Shown piece after piece: positions 46,223 to 55,407 of a stretch of 64,000 nucleotides of DNA. Where the stretch lies: contig JBGTHQ010000025.1 of the NCBI GenBank assembly GCA_041746135.1, forward strand, positions 62,001-126,000. The letters run 5' to 3'. The stretch comes from Alg239-R122 sp041746135 (GTDB lineage: Bacteria; Pseudomonadota; Alphaproteobacteria; Sphingomonadales; Sphingomonadaceae). The position numbers and the translations under genes were made by a program. Positions within the stretch are counted from its first letter, which is position 1; every line of letters begins with the position of its first letter. Below the pieces are notes generated by a model. That model had not been told where the DNA came from. It saw only the letters and a list, made by a program, of their open reading frames with translations, and did not search any database.

Positions 46223-46385
46223 ATCTCCGCTGATTCGCGGGGCGCTGACTTTTCTGTTAATTTTCGCGCGTACCTGCACGGCATATGCCAGTGTGCCGTA
46301 GCGGCAGCCCTGCGACCCTTGTATGCATGCGAAAAACGCGGCAAAAGCGTCAGCAAACAACAATGTTCAGGAAAGGATAACGTAA

Positions 46386-46844
46386 ATGACAGGCATTACT
46401 CCGCAGGAAATGGCCGGCAAGGTCGGTGAAACCCTCGGCTCGTCGGAATGGATCACCGTCGATCAGGAGATGATCAATAAGTTTGCCGATGCGACCGGCG
46501 ACCATCAGTTCATCCATCTCGACGAGGAAAAAGCCAAGCTGACACCTTTTGGCGGCACGATCGCGCACGGCTTTTTGACCCTTTCGCTCTTTCCCGTGAT
46601 GATGGCCAAGTCCGATGTCGAAAAAGTGGCTGGCGTGAAAATGGGCGTGAATTACGGCGGCAATAAAGTCCGCTTCCTTGCCCCCGTCAAATCGGGGAAG
46701 AAAGTGCGCGGGCATTTCAAATTGCTCAGCCTCGAGGAAAAGCGCCCCGGCCAGTGGCAGCAAACTCTGGAATTCACGGTCGAGATCGAAGGCGAGGACA
46801 AACCCGCGCTGATGGCCGAATGGATCAGCCAGTTTTTCGTATAA
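46386..46844 (+). CDS. MaoC-like (R)-enoyl-CoA hydratase
   Basis: The 152-aa protein has the hot-dog fold signature of R-specific enoyl-CoA hydratases: FADATGDHQFIHLD near residues 37-50 with the Asp-His pair, then GGTIAHGFLTLSL. It converts 2-enoyl-CoA to (R)-3-hydroxyacyl-CoA, a link between fatty acid oxidation and polyhydroxyalkanoate synthesis. A strong GGAAAGGA ribosome site precedes it. It is 51 bases ahead of a thiolase gene. Confidence 0.92.
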   Translation: MTGITPQEMAGKVGETLGSSEWITVDQEMINKFADATGDHQFIHLDEEKAKLTPFGGTIAHGFLTLSLFPVMMAKSDVEKVAGVKMGVNYGGNKVRFLAPVKSGKKVRGHFKLLSLEEKRPGQWQQTLEFTVEIEGEDKPALMAEWISQFFV

Positions 46845-46895
46845 ATTACCGCACCCTGCCCCGCACTCCGGAGTTAAAAATAAAGGATATACATC

Positions 46896-48074
46896 ATGCG
46901 TGATGCAGTCATCGTTTCCACCGCCCGCACCCCTATCGGCAAAGCCTACAAAGGCGCATTCAACACTACTTTGGGCCCGACGCTGGGCAGCTATTCGGTC
47001 AAAGCCGCCGTCGAGCGCGCAGGTATCGACCCGGAATCCATCGATGATGTCGTCTGGGGCGCCGCGTTGCAACAGGGATCGCAAAGCACCAATCTGGCCC
47101 GCCAAGTCCTCTTGCGTGCCGGCCTGCCCGTCACCGTTCCCGGCATGACGATGGACCGCCAGTGCTCGTCGGGCCTGATGACCATTGCCACCGCCGCAAA
47201 GCAGGTGATTGTGGACCGGATGGATTGCGTCGTCGCAGGGGGCCAGGAAAGCATTTCCACTGTGCAGACCAAGGAAATGCGCGTCCAGCCCGACCGCGAG
47301 CTGATCAAAATGCATAAAGACGTATATATGCCGATGCTGCAGACCGCAGAAACCGTGGCATCGCGCTATAATATCAGCCGCGAACGGCAGGATGAATACG
47401 CGCTGCGCTCGCAGCAGCGCACCGCTGCCGCACAGGAAGCGGGCAAGTTCGATGACGAGCTGATCTCCGTGTCGACCACGATGGGTGTGATGGACAAAGA
47501 AAGCGGCGAAGCTTCCATGAAAAACGTCACGATCACGCAAGATGAGGGCAACCGGCCTTCGACCACGCTCGAAGGGCTGCAGAGCCTGAAGCCCGTCATG
47601 GGCCCTGATGCGGTGATTACGGCGGGCAACGCCTCACAGCTTTCCGATGGATCATCGGCCTGTGTGGTAATGGAAGCCAAGGCTGCCGAAAAAGCCGGGC
47701 TTACGCCGCTCGGCCGCTATGTCGGCATGGCCGCGGCTGGCACGCAGCCCGACGAAATGGGCATCGGTCCGGTATTCGCGATTCCCAAGCTGCTCGAACG
47801 CTTCGACCTGAAAATGGACGATATCGGCCTGTGGGAACTGAACGAGGCATTTGCGGTGCAGGTGCTGTATTGTCAGGACAAGCTCGGTATTCCCGAGGAA
47901 CTGCTCAATGTTAACGGTGGCTCGATCTCGATCGGCCATCCTTACGGCATGACCGGGGCGCGCTGCACCGGCCACGCGCTGATCGAAGGCAAGCGCCGCG
48001 GCGCGAAATATGTGGTCGTCACGATGTGTGTCGGTGGCGGCATGGGCGCTGCCGGATTGTTCGAAGTTTTGTAA
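46896..48074 (+). CDS. Acetyl-CoA acetyltransferase (thiolase)
   Basis: This 392-aa protein has the full thiolase set: nucleophile Cys90 in QCSSGLM, the GGSISIGHPYGMTGAR histidine loop near 345-360 and the second Cys in VTMCVGGGMGAA near 380. It cleaves or forms acetyl-CoA from beta-ketoacyl-CoA. AAAGGATAT precedes the ATG. It probably shares a transcript with the MaoC gene. Contrast it with the thiolase-like protein at 13386, which lacks the Cys. Confidence 0.94.
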   Translation: MRDAVIVSTARTPIGKAYKGAFNTTLGPTLGSYSVKAAVERAGIDPESIDDVVWGAALQQGSQSTNLARQVLLRAGLPVTVPGMTMDRQCSSGLMTIATAAKQVIVDRMDCVVAGGQESISTVQTKEMRVQPDRELIKMHKDVYMPMLQTAETVASRYNISRERQDEYALRSQQRTAAAQEAGKFDDELISVSTTMGVMDKESGEASMKNVTITQDEGNRPSTTLEGLQSLKPVMGPDAVITAGNASQLSDGSSACVVMEAKAAEKAGLTPLGRYVGMAAAGTQPDEMGIGPVFAIPKLLERFDLKMDDIGLWELNEAFAVQVLYCQDKLGIPEELLNVNGGSISIGHPYGMTGARCTGHALIEGKRRGAKYVVVTMCVGGGMGAAGLFEVL

Positions 48075-48100
48075 AATCCTCTTGGGGCAGGAACGATTGC

Positions 48101-48144
48101 TTTCCTTGTCCGTAGGGTTTGTGAAGACACAACGGACAAGGAGA
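48101..48144 (+). promoter_or_regulatory. Hairpin that hides the ribosome site of the next gene
   Basis: A perfect 11-bp inverted repeat (48103-48113 with 48132-48142) extends to 13 pairs with one G-T wobble and has an 18-base loop. The downstream arm contains the AAGGAG ribosome site of the gene starting at 48150. No T run follows. Such a fold would block translation until opened by heat, a protein or a small RNA. Confidence 0.65.
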
Positions 48145-48149
48145 ATATT

Positions 48150-48635
48150 ATGGCGAACAAGAACAAGATACTGAGCGAATTCTGGGAGAAACTGGACGAC
48201 AGTCCCTATGTCATGCTGGGTATTCCATCGCAGGATGCGCAGAGCATGCCGATGAACGCGGTATTTGACGATGACATACCCAATACGCTGTTTTTCTATA
48301 CCAGCCGCGACAATCGCGCGGTGCAATCTCTGTCACAGGATAACAAGGCGATGGTCCAGTTTGCCTCGAAGGGCCATGATTTCTTCGCAAGCCTTTCCGG
48401 AACGCTCAGCGAGACAAAAGATCGTGCCCTGATCGACAAATTCTGGTCCAACAGTGTCGAGGCGTGGTATGAAAACGGCAAGCAGGATCCCAAATTGGTC
48501 ATGTTGCGGCTCGATCTTGAAGACGCGGAAATGTGGGAAGCCGACATGGGTATTGTCGGTATATTCAAACTGATGACCGGAGCGACGATCGATCAGCAAA
48601 AAATGGAAGAAAACCACATCGAAACAAAAATGTAG
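48150..48635 (+). CDS. Pyridoxamine 5'-phosphate oxidase-fold stress protein
   Basis: The 161-aa protein fits the general stress protein 26-like family of flavin-binding split-barrel proteins, with the FWEKLDDSPYVMLG start, FYTSRDNRAVQSL core and the FWSNSVEAWYENGKQDP segment. It probably binds FMN or FAD; the substrate is unknown. Its ribosome site is enclosed in a strong hairpin. A bidirectional terminator follows it. Confidence 0.88.
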   Translation: MANKNKILSEFWEKLDDSPYVMLGIPSQDAQSMPMNAVFDDDIPNTLFFYTSRDNRAVQSLSQDNKAMVQFASKGHDFFASLSGTLSETKDRALIDKFWSNSVEAWYENGKQDPKLVMLRLDLEDAEMWEADMGIVGIFKLMTGATIDQQKMEENHIETKM

Positions 48636-48651
48636 TTTGCTCTGTTATTCA

Positions 48652-48683
48652 AAAAAGCCCCGGTATGATTTCCGGGGCTTTTT
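48652..48683. terminator. Bidirectional rho-independent terminator
   Basis: A perfect 12-bp stem (48652-48663 with 48672-48683) with an eight-base loop has an A run on one side and a T run on the other, so it can stop both convergent genes. Confidence 0.92.
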
Positions 48684-48710
48684 CATGGATGGAGTCCTAG
48701 GCAGTTGCGC

Positions 48711-49676
48711 TCAGCTCTGACTGATCATGCCGCCTTCGAATTTGAAACCCCCGTCCCGGTCTTTTTTGAGCAAGGCCGGTCCGTCAAGGTCCGCCCAGTT
48801 GGCGACTTGCGCCAGGGCGAATGCGGGCGCGATACCCAACGATGTGGACAGCATACAGCCGACCATGACGCCGAGTTCGGCTTCCTTGGCTTTTGCAACC
48901 AGTCGCAACGCTTCGGTCAGGCCGCCGGCTTTGTCCAATTTCACGTTGACAACCTGAAAACAGCCCGTGACACGTTCGATATCCTCGGACGTATGGCAGC
49001 TTTCGTCGGCGCATAGCAATACCGCCGCCTTGACCCCCATAAGCTCGTCCTCGAAACCGGCGGAAACGGGCTGTTCGATCAACTCAACGCCCAGTTCGTG
49101 CATGGCCATCGCTTCGCTGACAATGTCGATTTCGTCCCATGCTTCATTGGCATCGACAATAATCCGCGCATCAGGCGCGCCGGCACGCACCGCCGCGACG
49201 CGGGCGCGGTCATTCTCGCCGTTCAATTTCACCTTGAGCAACGTGTAGGTGGCGGCCGCCTTGCGCGCGTCGGCTTCCATAACCTCCGGCTCGCCCAGCG
49301 AGATAGTATAGGCTGTAACCAGAGCCTTGGGCTCGGGCAAATCCGCCAGTTCCCAAATGGGCTTGCCAGTCTGTTTCGATTCGAGATCCCACAAAGCGCA
49401 GTCGAGCGCATTGCGCGCCGCACCTTCCATCATGCTGTCGAGCAGATCCTCGCGGCTGAGCGCACGGTTTTGCTTGCAGCGCATTTCAATGGCCTCGACG
49501 CACAGCTCGGCTGTTTCGCCCTCGTAATAAATGGGTGTACCTTCACCGCGTCCGACATGCGTGCCGTCGGTGACTTCGCAGACGACAACGTCCACATCGG
49601 TTTTCGCACCACGCGCGATGACGAATTCGCCATTGACGGCAAAACGTTCCACTGTTGCTGATTGTAATGTGATCAT
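48711..49676 (-). CDS. L-Ala-D/L-Glu dipeptide epimerase (enolase superfamily)
   Basis: The 321-aa protein has the muconate lactonising subgroup layout: a KVKLN motif with Lys148 and Lys150, metal ligands Asp175, Glu201 and Asp224, a KLDKAGG motif with Lys249 on the other face, and DLDGP near the end. These match dipeptide epimerases that recycle murein peptides, although some relatives act on other dipeptides. It starts nine bases after the PHA depolymerase stop, reading the same way. Confidence 0.87.
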   Translation of the reverse strand: MITLQSATVERFAVNGEFVIARGAKTDVDVVVCEVTDGTHVGRGEGTPIYYEGETAELCVEAIEMRCKQNRALSREDLLDSMMEGAARNALDCALWDLESKQTGKPIWELADLPEPKALVTAYTISLGEPEVMEADARKAAATYTLLKVKLNGENDRARVAAVRAGAPDARIIVDANEAWDEIDIVSEAMAMHELGVELIEQPVSAGFEDELMGVKAAVLLCADESCHTSEDIERVTGCFQVVNVKLDKAGGLTEALRLVAKAKEAELGVMVGCMLSTSLGIAPAFALAQVANWADLDGPALLKKDRDGGFKFEGGMISQS

Positions 49677-49685
49677 GGACGCTGT

Positions 49686-51002
49686 TTAAGCGAAATCCGA
49701 CCCCTTCGGCAAGTCCTCAAGATCGGGAGCGGTGGAGTTTTTCAGGGCAGTCTTGCGCCGTGCCGCTTTTTTACTGTCCGCGTCCTTATCATGGACGGCA
49801 ATCCACTGTTCCACGGCTGGGGCGATCGTGTCGCGCCACTTGCTGCCATTGAAAATGCCGTAATGTCCCACATTTTGCGCCATCAGATATTTTTTCATGT
49901 CACCGGACAGATTGGGAGTCAGCATCAGCGCCGCCTTGGTCTGGCCCAGCCCGCTAATGTCGTCGCGTTCGCCCTCAATCGCGAGCAAGGCAATATCCGT
50001 GATCGCATTTAGGTCAACGCGGCGGCCGCGATGCATCATTTCGCCCTTGGGCAGGGCATGTGTCTGGAAAACCAGATCGACCGTCTGCAGATAGAATTCG
50101 GCCGTCATGTCGCACACCGCGCGATATTCGTCGTAAAATTCCTTGGTGGCATCGGCGCTTTCGCCGTCACCGTCGACCAGATGCTTGAACAATTCCCAGT
50201 GGCTGTTGAGATGCCCCCCCAGATTCATCGACATAAAGCCGGCCAGCTGCAAAAAGCCCGGATAGACTTTGCGTCCGGCACCGGGATATTGCATCGGGAT
50301 GGTAGCGATGACATTTTGTTCGAACCAGCTGTGCGGTCGCTGCGTCGCCATGGTGTTGACGGCGGTCGGCGCTTCGCGGGTATCGATCGGCCCGCCCATC
50401 ATCGTCAGTGTTGTGGGACGACAGGGACGTCCGTCGGCTGCCATCAATGCGGCGGCGGCAAAGCACGGCACCGAGGGCTGACAGACCGCCAGCATGTGGG
50501 CGCCTTCGCCGATATGCTCCAGAAACGCGATCAGATAATCGATATAGTCATTGAGATTGAAGCCGCCCTCGGACAGCGGCACGTTTTTCGCGTCGCGCCA
50601 GTCGGTAACATACACTTCGTGATGGGGAATCATGCGTTCGACCGTACCGCGCAGCAGCGTGGCATAGTGGCCCGACATCGGCGCGACGATCAACAGGCGC
50701 GGCTTGCCGGCACTGTCCGCATGCGTAAAGCGTTTGAGCTGCCCGAAGGGTTTTTGCAGCACAATCTCTTCCGTAACGTCGAGTGTCTGGCCGTTATATT
50801 CGATTGTATCGAGACCGAAGGGCGGCTTGCCGCGTGGGGCGGCGGCATGCGCGAACACTTCCAGCGCCGATGCCATCGCCGAGGCTCCCGCCATCTGGCC
50901 GAAGATATTCCGGGGGTTTTTGAGCAATTCGGCGTTCATTGTCGCCCATGTGCTGGCCCCCGCGAGCAATGTGCGTTGCATTTCGTAGCCGTTATAAAGC
51001 AT
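49686..51002 (-). CDS. phaZ: Intracellular polyhydroxyalkanoate depolymerase PhaZ
   Basis: The 438-aa protein matches the intracellular PHA depolymerase family: the MLYNGYE start, the VAPMSGHYATLLRGTVERM segment near 107-124 and the nucleophile in VCQPSVP, where Cys174 replaces the usual serine. It releases hydroxyacids from storage granules. The ATG at 51002 is chosen because the family begins MLY; the open frame continues upstream without homology. A basic C-terminal tail rich in Lys follows. Confidence 0.93.
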   Translation of the reverse strand: MLYNGYEMQRTLLAGASTWATMNAELLKNPRNIFGQMAGASAMASALEVFAHAAAPRGKPPFGLDTIEYNGQTLDVTEEIVLQKPFGQLKRFTHADSAGKPRLLIVAPMSGHYATLLRGTVERMIPHHEVYVTDWRDAKNVPLSEGGFNLNDYIDYLIAFLEHIGEGAHMLAVCQPSVPCFAAAALMAADGRPCRPTTLTMMGGPIDTREAPTAVNTMATQRPHSWFEQNVIATIPMQYPGAGRKVYPGFLQLAGFMSMNLGGHLNSHWELFKHLVDGDGESADATKEFYDEYRAVCDMTAEFYLQTVDLVFQTHALPKGEMMHRGRRVDLNAITDIALLAIEGERDDISGLGQTKAALMLTPNLSGDMKKYLMAQNVGHYGIFNGSKWRDTIAPAVEQWIAVHDKDADSKKAARRKTALKNSTAPDLEDLPKGSDFA

Positions 51003-51180
51003 GTATATGCGAACCTTCTGGTTATATTCTGATCGTGTTCGATGCTGACCTAGCCGATAATGTTGCATTGCACCATATAATTCGGGGATGCGGACTGTCT
51101 CGCGCCAATGGCACGATGCGATGCGCAACCTGCAATTCAAAACCGTTGAGCGTAGCGCGGCCGCCTGCTACGCGCAGGAT

Positions 51181-53025
51181 ATGAACGACAGCCAGGCCAT
51201 CCGGGATAAAGCGGCACGTGAAGCCGAGATCACAATCATTGCCGACGAAGAGGATCTGGCGAAGCAGCCGGTACTGAAACGTATCGGAAATCTGCGCATG
51301 GTGTTCGATTTCGCGCTTGATTATCCGCGCCAGATCGCCTTTGCGATGCTCGCGCTGCTTATTGCCGCCTGTGCAACGCTCGCGATCCCGTTCGGTTTTC
51401 GCTATATCGTGGATAAGGGCTTCGCCAGCGAAGGCGCCGATGTCGGCAATATCGCCCCCTATTTCTATCTGCTGTTCTTAATCGTCATCATATTGGCGAT
51501 TGCCACGGCCTTCCGCTTCTATTTCGTGTCCTGGCTAGGCGAACGGGTGGTGGCCGATATCCGCCTTGCGGTACAAAAAAACCTGCTCCGGCTCGCACCC
51601 TCGTTCTTCGAGGTAAACCGGCCATCCGAAATCGCATCGCGCATGACATCGGACACCGCGATTATCGAACAGGTGGTCGGCACCACCTTGTCCATTGCCC
51701 TGCGCAATATCGTCATGGGCGTCGGCGGCATCATCATTTTGTTTATCATCGCGCCCAAGCTAACGGCCGGGCTCCTGATCGGCATTCCGGTCGTCGTTCT
51801 GCCGATCGTTTTTCTGGGCGGAAAGGTCCGCAATATTTCGCGTACCAGCCAGGACCGCGTGGCCGATGTCGGCGCGATGATCGCGGAAACGCTGGGTGCG
51901 ATGAAAATCGTGCAGGCCTTCGGACAACAGCAACGTGAAGGCGAACGGTTTGCGGGCGCGGTCGACAGCACATTTGCCACGGCCAAGAAACGCATCATGC
52001 TGCGCGCCGTTATGACATCGATCGTCATGGGTTTGATATTCGGCGCGCTCACTTTGCTCATGTGGCAAGGCGCGGTCGATGTCGCCGAGGGCCGTCTGAC
52101 CGGCGGCGAGATTTTCCAGTTTATCCTGACCGGCGGTTTCGTGGCGGGGGCTTTTGGAGCGCTGACCGAAGTTTACGGCGATCTGCTGCGCGGCGCGGGC
52201 GCAGCCAGCCGACTGGCGGAATTGCTGAGCGAACAGCCCGGCATAGCGCCGCCGGCAAAGCCCGTCGCCCTGCCGGTACCGGCGCGCGGCCAGATCAGTT
52301 TCCAGAACGTGCGCTTTTCCTATCCCACGCGGCCCGATATTTCCGCGCTGAAGGATTTCACGCTCAATGTCCTGCCGGGCGAGACGGTGGCGATTGTCGG
52401 TCCCTCTGGCGCAGGCAAATCGACACTTTTCCAACTGGCCCAACGGTTTTACGATCCGCAGGGCGGGCGCGTGCGCATCGACGGCGTGTCGCTGCCATCC
52501 GCCGATCCGGCAGATGTTCGCCAGCGTATGGCGCTGGTGCCGCAGGACAGCATATTGTTCGCGGCCACTGCCCGCGACAATCTGCGCTATGGCAACTGGA
52601 ATGCCAGCGACGACGAAATCTGGGAAGCCGCCGATGCGGCCCATGCCAGCGCATTCCTGCGCGCATTACCTGACGGTCTCGACAGCTATCTGGGCGAGGC
52701 GGGGGCCCGGCTTTCCGGGGGCCAAAGACAGCGTATGTCAATCGCCCGCGCGCTGCTGCGCAATGCGCCGATCCTGCTGCTCGATGAGGCGACATCCGCG
52801 CTCGATGCCGAGAGCGAACGGCTGGTGCAGGATGCGCTCGACCGGTTGATGCAGGATCGCACGACTCTGGTCATCGCCCACCGCCTGGCCACGATCCGCG
52901 GTGCGGACCGCATTATCGTGATGGAGGAAGGCGAGATCGTCGAAGAGGGCACGCATGCCGATCTGTCAGCACGTTCGGGGCTTTATGCACGCCTCGCCAG
53001 TCTGCAGTTCAGCGAGAGCAAATAG
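51181..53025 (+). CDS. MsbA-type ABC exporter (fused permease and ATPase)
   Basis: The 614-aa half-transporter has six membrane segments (about 45-320) and an ATPase domain with Walker A GPSGAGKST, the LSGGQRQRMSIARALL signature and DEATSALD. It resembles the MsbA-related group found next to lipid genes. It should export a lipid or drug as a homodimer. The ATG at 51181 follows CAGGAT; an in-frame ATG at 51121 would add 20 residues. It is divergent from phaZ. Confidence 0.9.
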   Translation: MNDSQAIRDKAAREAEITIIADEEDLAKQPVLKRIGNLRMVFDFALDYPRQIAFAMLALLIAACATLAIPFGFRYIVDKGFASEGADVGNIAPYFYLLFLIVIILAIATAFRFYFVSWLGERVVADIRLAVQKNLLRLAPSFFEVNRPSEIASRMTSDTAIIEQVVGTTLSIALRNIVMGVGGIIILFIIAPKLTAGLLIGIPVVVLPIVFLGGKVRNISRTSQDRVADVGAMIAETLGAMKIVQAFGQQQREGERFAGAVDSTFATAKKRIMLRAVMTSIVMGLIFGALTLLMWQGAVDVAEGRLTGGEIFQFILTGGFVAGAFGALTEVYGDLLRGAGAASRLAELLSEQPGIAPPAKPVALPVPARGQISFQNVRFSYPTRPDISALKDFTLNVLPGETVAIVGPSGAGKSTLFQLAQRFYDPQGGRVRIDGVSLPSADPADVRQRMALVPQDSILFAATARDNLRYGNWNASDDEIWEAADAAHASAFLRALPDGLDSYLGEAGARLSGGQRQRMSIARALLRNAPILLLDEATSALDAESERLVQDALDRLMQDRTTLVIAHRLATIRGADRIIVMEEGEIVEEGTHADLSARSGLYARLASLQFSESK

Positions 53026-53215
53026 GACTAACGCACAGGTGTGATGCCGGTCGGTATCGGAATATGCTGCCGCGTAAGCGCAGTGGTCTGCCAGAGCGAC
53101 TTTGCGAAGCTCCATATCCGGGGGGAAGGGGCTTGCCGCAAGTTACCCAAAACCGACACAGTCAGCGTTGAATGAATAGCCGGGATATCGACATATTATC
53201 GCCACTCCAGACGCG

Positions 53216-53244
53216 AAAAAGGGCCGATTTTTCAAGCAGCCCCT
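53216..53244 (-). terminator. Probable terminator of the tonB-exbBD operon
   Basis: On the minus strand an 8-bp stem with two wobble pairs ends in a T run, 27 bases beyond the last exbD stop. Confidence 0.55.
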
Positions 53245-53270
53245 ATCTGATTTTTATATTAATTTCCGAG

Positions 53271-53741
53271 TTAGCTTGCGGGTGCCCCGGTCTTGGTTCC
53301 GTCATTGGGCGGCGCGGCAAAGGTACGATATTGCTCGTTACCGACAAAACCGAATTTGTTGACCCGCGAATTCTCAATGATCTTCAGTACGCCGTTGACC
53401 AGTTCGTACCGCGCCCGCGGTTCGGGCTGGAACTGCAACTCGGGTTCGGGTGATATCTGCAAAGTCCGCGCCAGCGTAGTGGTCAGCGTTGCGCTGTCGA
53501 TCGGCTGACCGTTCCACAGGATCTCGCTCTGCTGCGTGATCACCAGCTTGTTCTTTACTGGATCGATATCGGGGGGAGGATTGCTGGGATCATCGATCGG
53601 TAGCGGAATGTTGACCGCATGCGTTGCGATCGGAATCGTGATGATGAACATGATCAACAACACCAGCATCACGTCGATAAGCGGTGTCGTGTTCATTTCC
53701 ATCATCGGGCTGCCGTCGTCTTTGCCGCCGCTCATTGCCAT
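53271..53741 (-). CDS. exbD: ExbD/TolR family protein (second copy)
   Basis: The 156-aa protein has a short cytoplasmic N-terminus, one membrane helix (about 18-40) with the conserved Asp in TPLIDVMLVLLI, and a periplasmic domain. It forms the proton-driven motor with ExbB for TonB. It is the last gene of the four-gene cluster. Two differing ExbD copies are usual in sphingomonads. Confidence 0.93.
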   Translation of the reverse strand: MAMSGGKDDGSPMMEMNTTPLIDVMLVLLIMFIITIPIATHAVNIPLPIDDPSNPPPDIDPVKNKLVITQQSEILWNGQPIDSATLTTTLARTLQISPEPELQFQPEPRARYELVNGVLKIIENSRVNKFGFVGNEQYRTFAAPPNDGTKTGAPAS

Positions 53742-53831
53742 TGTGAAATACTCCTAAAAATCAAAATTCGTTTATTTTGCGGCATCGCCAAATCTGGATG
53801 TCCTTGCGGATAAATACCGCGCTGGATGCGC

Positions 53832-54362
53832 TCAAGAATTCGGGTTCGGACTTTGCGGGTTGGAAATGAACGCCACCGCAGGATAGCCGGCGGATTGCAT
53901 CTGGAATATCGCGCCACCGACACATTCCCACGGCGTATTCACGTCCGCACGAATATGCACTTCCGGCACGTCATCGGGATCCATATTTTCGACACCGCCC
54001 TGCGATTCGACAAAAGCTTCGAGCTTGTCCGCGCCGATTTGCAACAGCTGTTCGGAATCGACCGCGGTGACGCCCAGATATACCAGGCAATTGCCACCGG
54101 TATTGGCACGGGTATATCCCGGTTGCCCTGGAGCCAGTCCCGCCGCATCTGTCGCGGTAATGGAGAGCATGATATTCTCCGCCTTGTCGTCAGATTTCTC
54201 GTTCGGCAGAATCGGAAGTTCGAGATTTTCCACGTTCTGGATTGCCACGGGAATGGCGATCAGGAAAATGATGAGCAGTACGAGCATAATATCCACAAGA
54301 GGTGTGGTATTGATGTCCGACATAGGAGTTTCTTCTCCGGAACCGCCTGTGCTGAATGCCAT
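53832..54362 (-). CDS. exbD: ExbD/TolR family protein (first copy)
   Basis: The 176-aa protein has one membrane helix with the conserved Asp in TPLVDIMLVLLI and a longer periplasmic domain than the second copy, including a segment rich in Asp and Glu near 110-145. Two cysteines in the periplasmic part may form a disulfide. It belongs to the TonB energising complex. Confidence 0.93.
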   Translation of the reverse strand: MAFSTGGSGEETPMSDINTTPLVDIMLVLLIIFLIAIPVAIQNVENLELPILPNEKSDDKAENIMLSITATDAAGLAPGQPGYTRANTGGNCLVYLGVTAVDSEQLLQIGADKLEAFVESQGGVENMDPDDVPEVHIRADVNTPWECVGGAIFQMQSAGYPAVAFISNPQSPNPNS

Positions 54363-54463
54363 TTCTAAATTATCCTATCCTTGGACTTTCGGGTCCCATG
54401 CACATCCACAACCAGATGCCCATGATCGAATATTTTGCCGCGCCTTGCGGCCCGAACCAGTCG

Positions 54464-54497
54464 AGGCAGGGGCACCGGCATGCGGTGCCCCCTCGCC
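54464..54497 (-). promoter_or_regulatory. Intercistronic hairpin after exbB
   Basis: A perfect 9-bp stem (54469-54477 with 54483-54491, five-base loop) plus a 4-bp outer stem starts right after the exbB stop. No T run follows, so it more likely stabilises the exbB message than ends it. Confidence 0.5.
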
Positions 54498-55319
54498 TTA
54501 TTTCTTGGTTGGTGTGGTCGTCGTCGTGGTAGTCGTCGTTCGCGGCGGCGTCTGCACACCGCCGGCCGTGGTCGCGGGGGCGGGTTTCTTAGTCGCGGCG
54601 GCGGGCGCCGATGCCAGTGCTGGCTTAACCGAACCGCCCGAAGCCATATAGCCGAGCACGTCATTGGAGAATGTACCCAGTTGCTGCGCGATAACCTTGT
54701 TGCGGTTCTGCAACCAGTTATAGGCAAGCACGGCGGGCACGGCGACGGCAAGACCGATGGCGGTCATGATCAGCGCCTCGCCGACGGGGCCGGCCACGGT
54801 GTCGATCGATGCGTTGCCGCTCTGGCCGATCTTGATCAGCGCGCGGTAGATACCGACAACGGTACCGAACAGGCCGACGAAAGGAGCGGTCGCACCCACG
54901 GTGGCAAGAAAGGGCAGCCCGGTCGCCAGTTTCGCGTTGATCGCGCTTTCCGAACGCGCCAGCGAACCGTGCAGCCAGTCATGCGCTTCGACAGGGTCGG
55001 TCAGGCGACCATGCTGTTCCTGCGCCTGGATGCCGTCGTCGACGATCTGGCGGTATGCACTGTTCTTGTCGAGTTTCGCCGCGCCTTCTTTCAGGTTGTT
55101 CGCGCGCCAGAAATGTTGGCGCACGTCCTTGCCCTGGCCGATAATCTTTTGCTGTTCGAACAATTTCGTGAACAGGATGTAGAAAGAACCGAAGGACATA
55201 ATGCCAAGGATCACCAAAGTGGCAACAGCGATCGCGCCGCCTTCCTTGATGACTTCGACAATACCGAACTGGTTTTTGGGAGCTTCCGCGGAAACCGCTG
55301 CAAGAATTTCAATCAACAT
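54498..55319 (-). CDS. exbB: ExbB/TolQ/MotA-type proton channel
   Basis: The 273-aa protein has three membrane segments (about 30-55, 150-175 and 190-215) with the MotA/TolQ/ExbB signature ATVGATAPFVGLFGTVVGI near 137-155, and a Pro/Thr/Ala-rich C-terminal tail with a run of Thr. It conducts protons to power TonB. A GAGAGG ribosome site precedes the ATG at 55319. Confidence 0.94.
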   Translation of the reverse strand: MLIEILAAVSAEAPKNQFGIVEVIKEGGAIAVATLVILGIMSFGSFYILFTKLFEQQKIIGQGKDVRQHFWRANNLKEGAAKLDKNSAYRQIVDDGIQAQEQHGRLTDPVEAHDWLHGSLARSESAINAKLATGLPFLATVGATAPFVGLFGTVVGIYRALIKIGQSGNASIDTVAGPVGEALIMTAIGLAVAVPAVLAYNWLQNRNKVIAQQLGTFSNDVLGYMASGGSVKPALASAPAAATKKPAPATTAGGVQTPPRTTTTTTTTTPTKK

Positions 55320-55407
55320 AATTTTTACCTCTCAAAGTAAATCAAAATTTTAAAAATACGCGCCGGACAATTGTGTAACAACGCGTGTATTCAAGTGCCT
55401 TCAAAAC

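Noticed and set aside
46350..47540. 396-codon antisense frame opposite the MaoC and thiolase genes
   Set aside because: It spans two conserved genes and their intergenic gap, so it cannot be a real unit.
51076..51081. TATAAT box before the ABC exporter
   Set aside because: A perfect -10 hexamer, but no -35 at 16-18 bases on the plus strand, so I did not call a promoter.
53026..53270. Possible small gene or RNA after the ABC exporter
   Set aside because: Apart from the minus-strand terminator I see only short frames without ribosome sites and no stable RNA fold.
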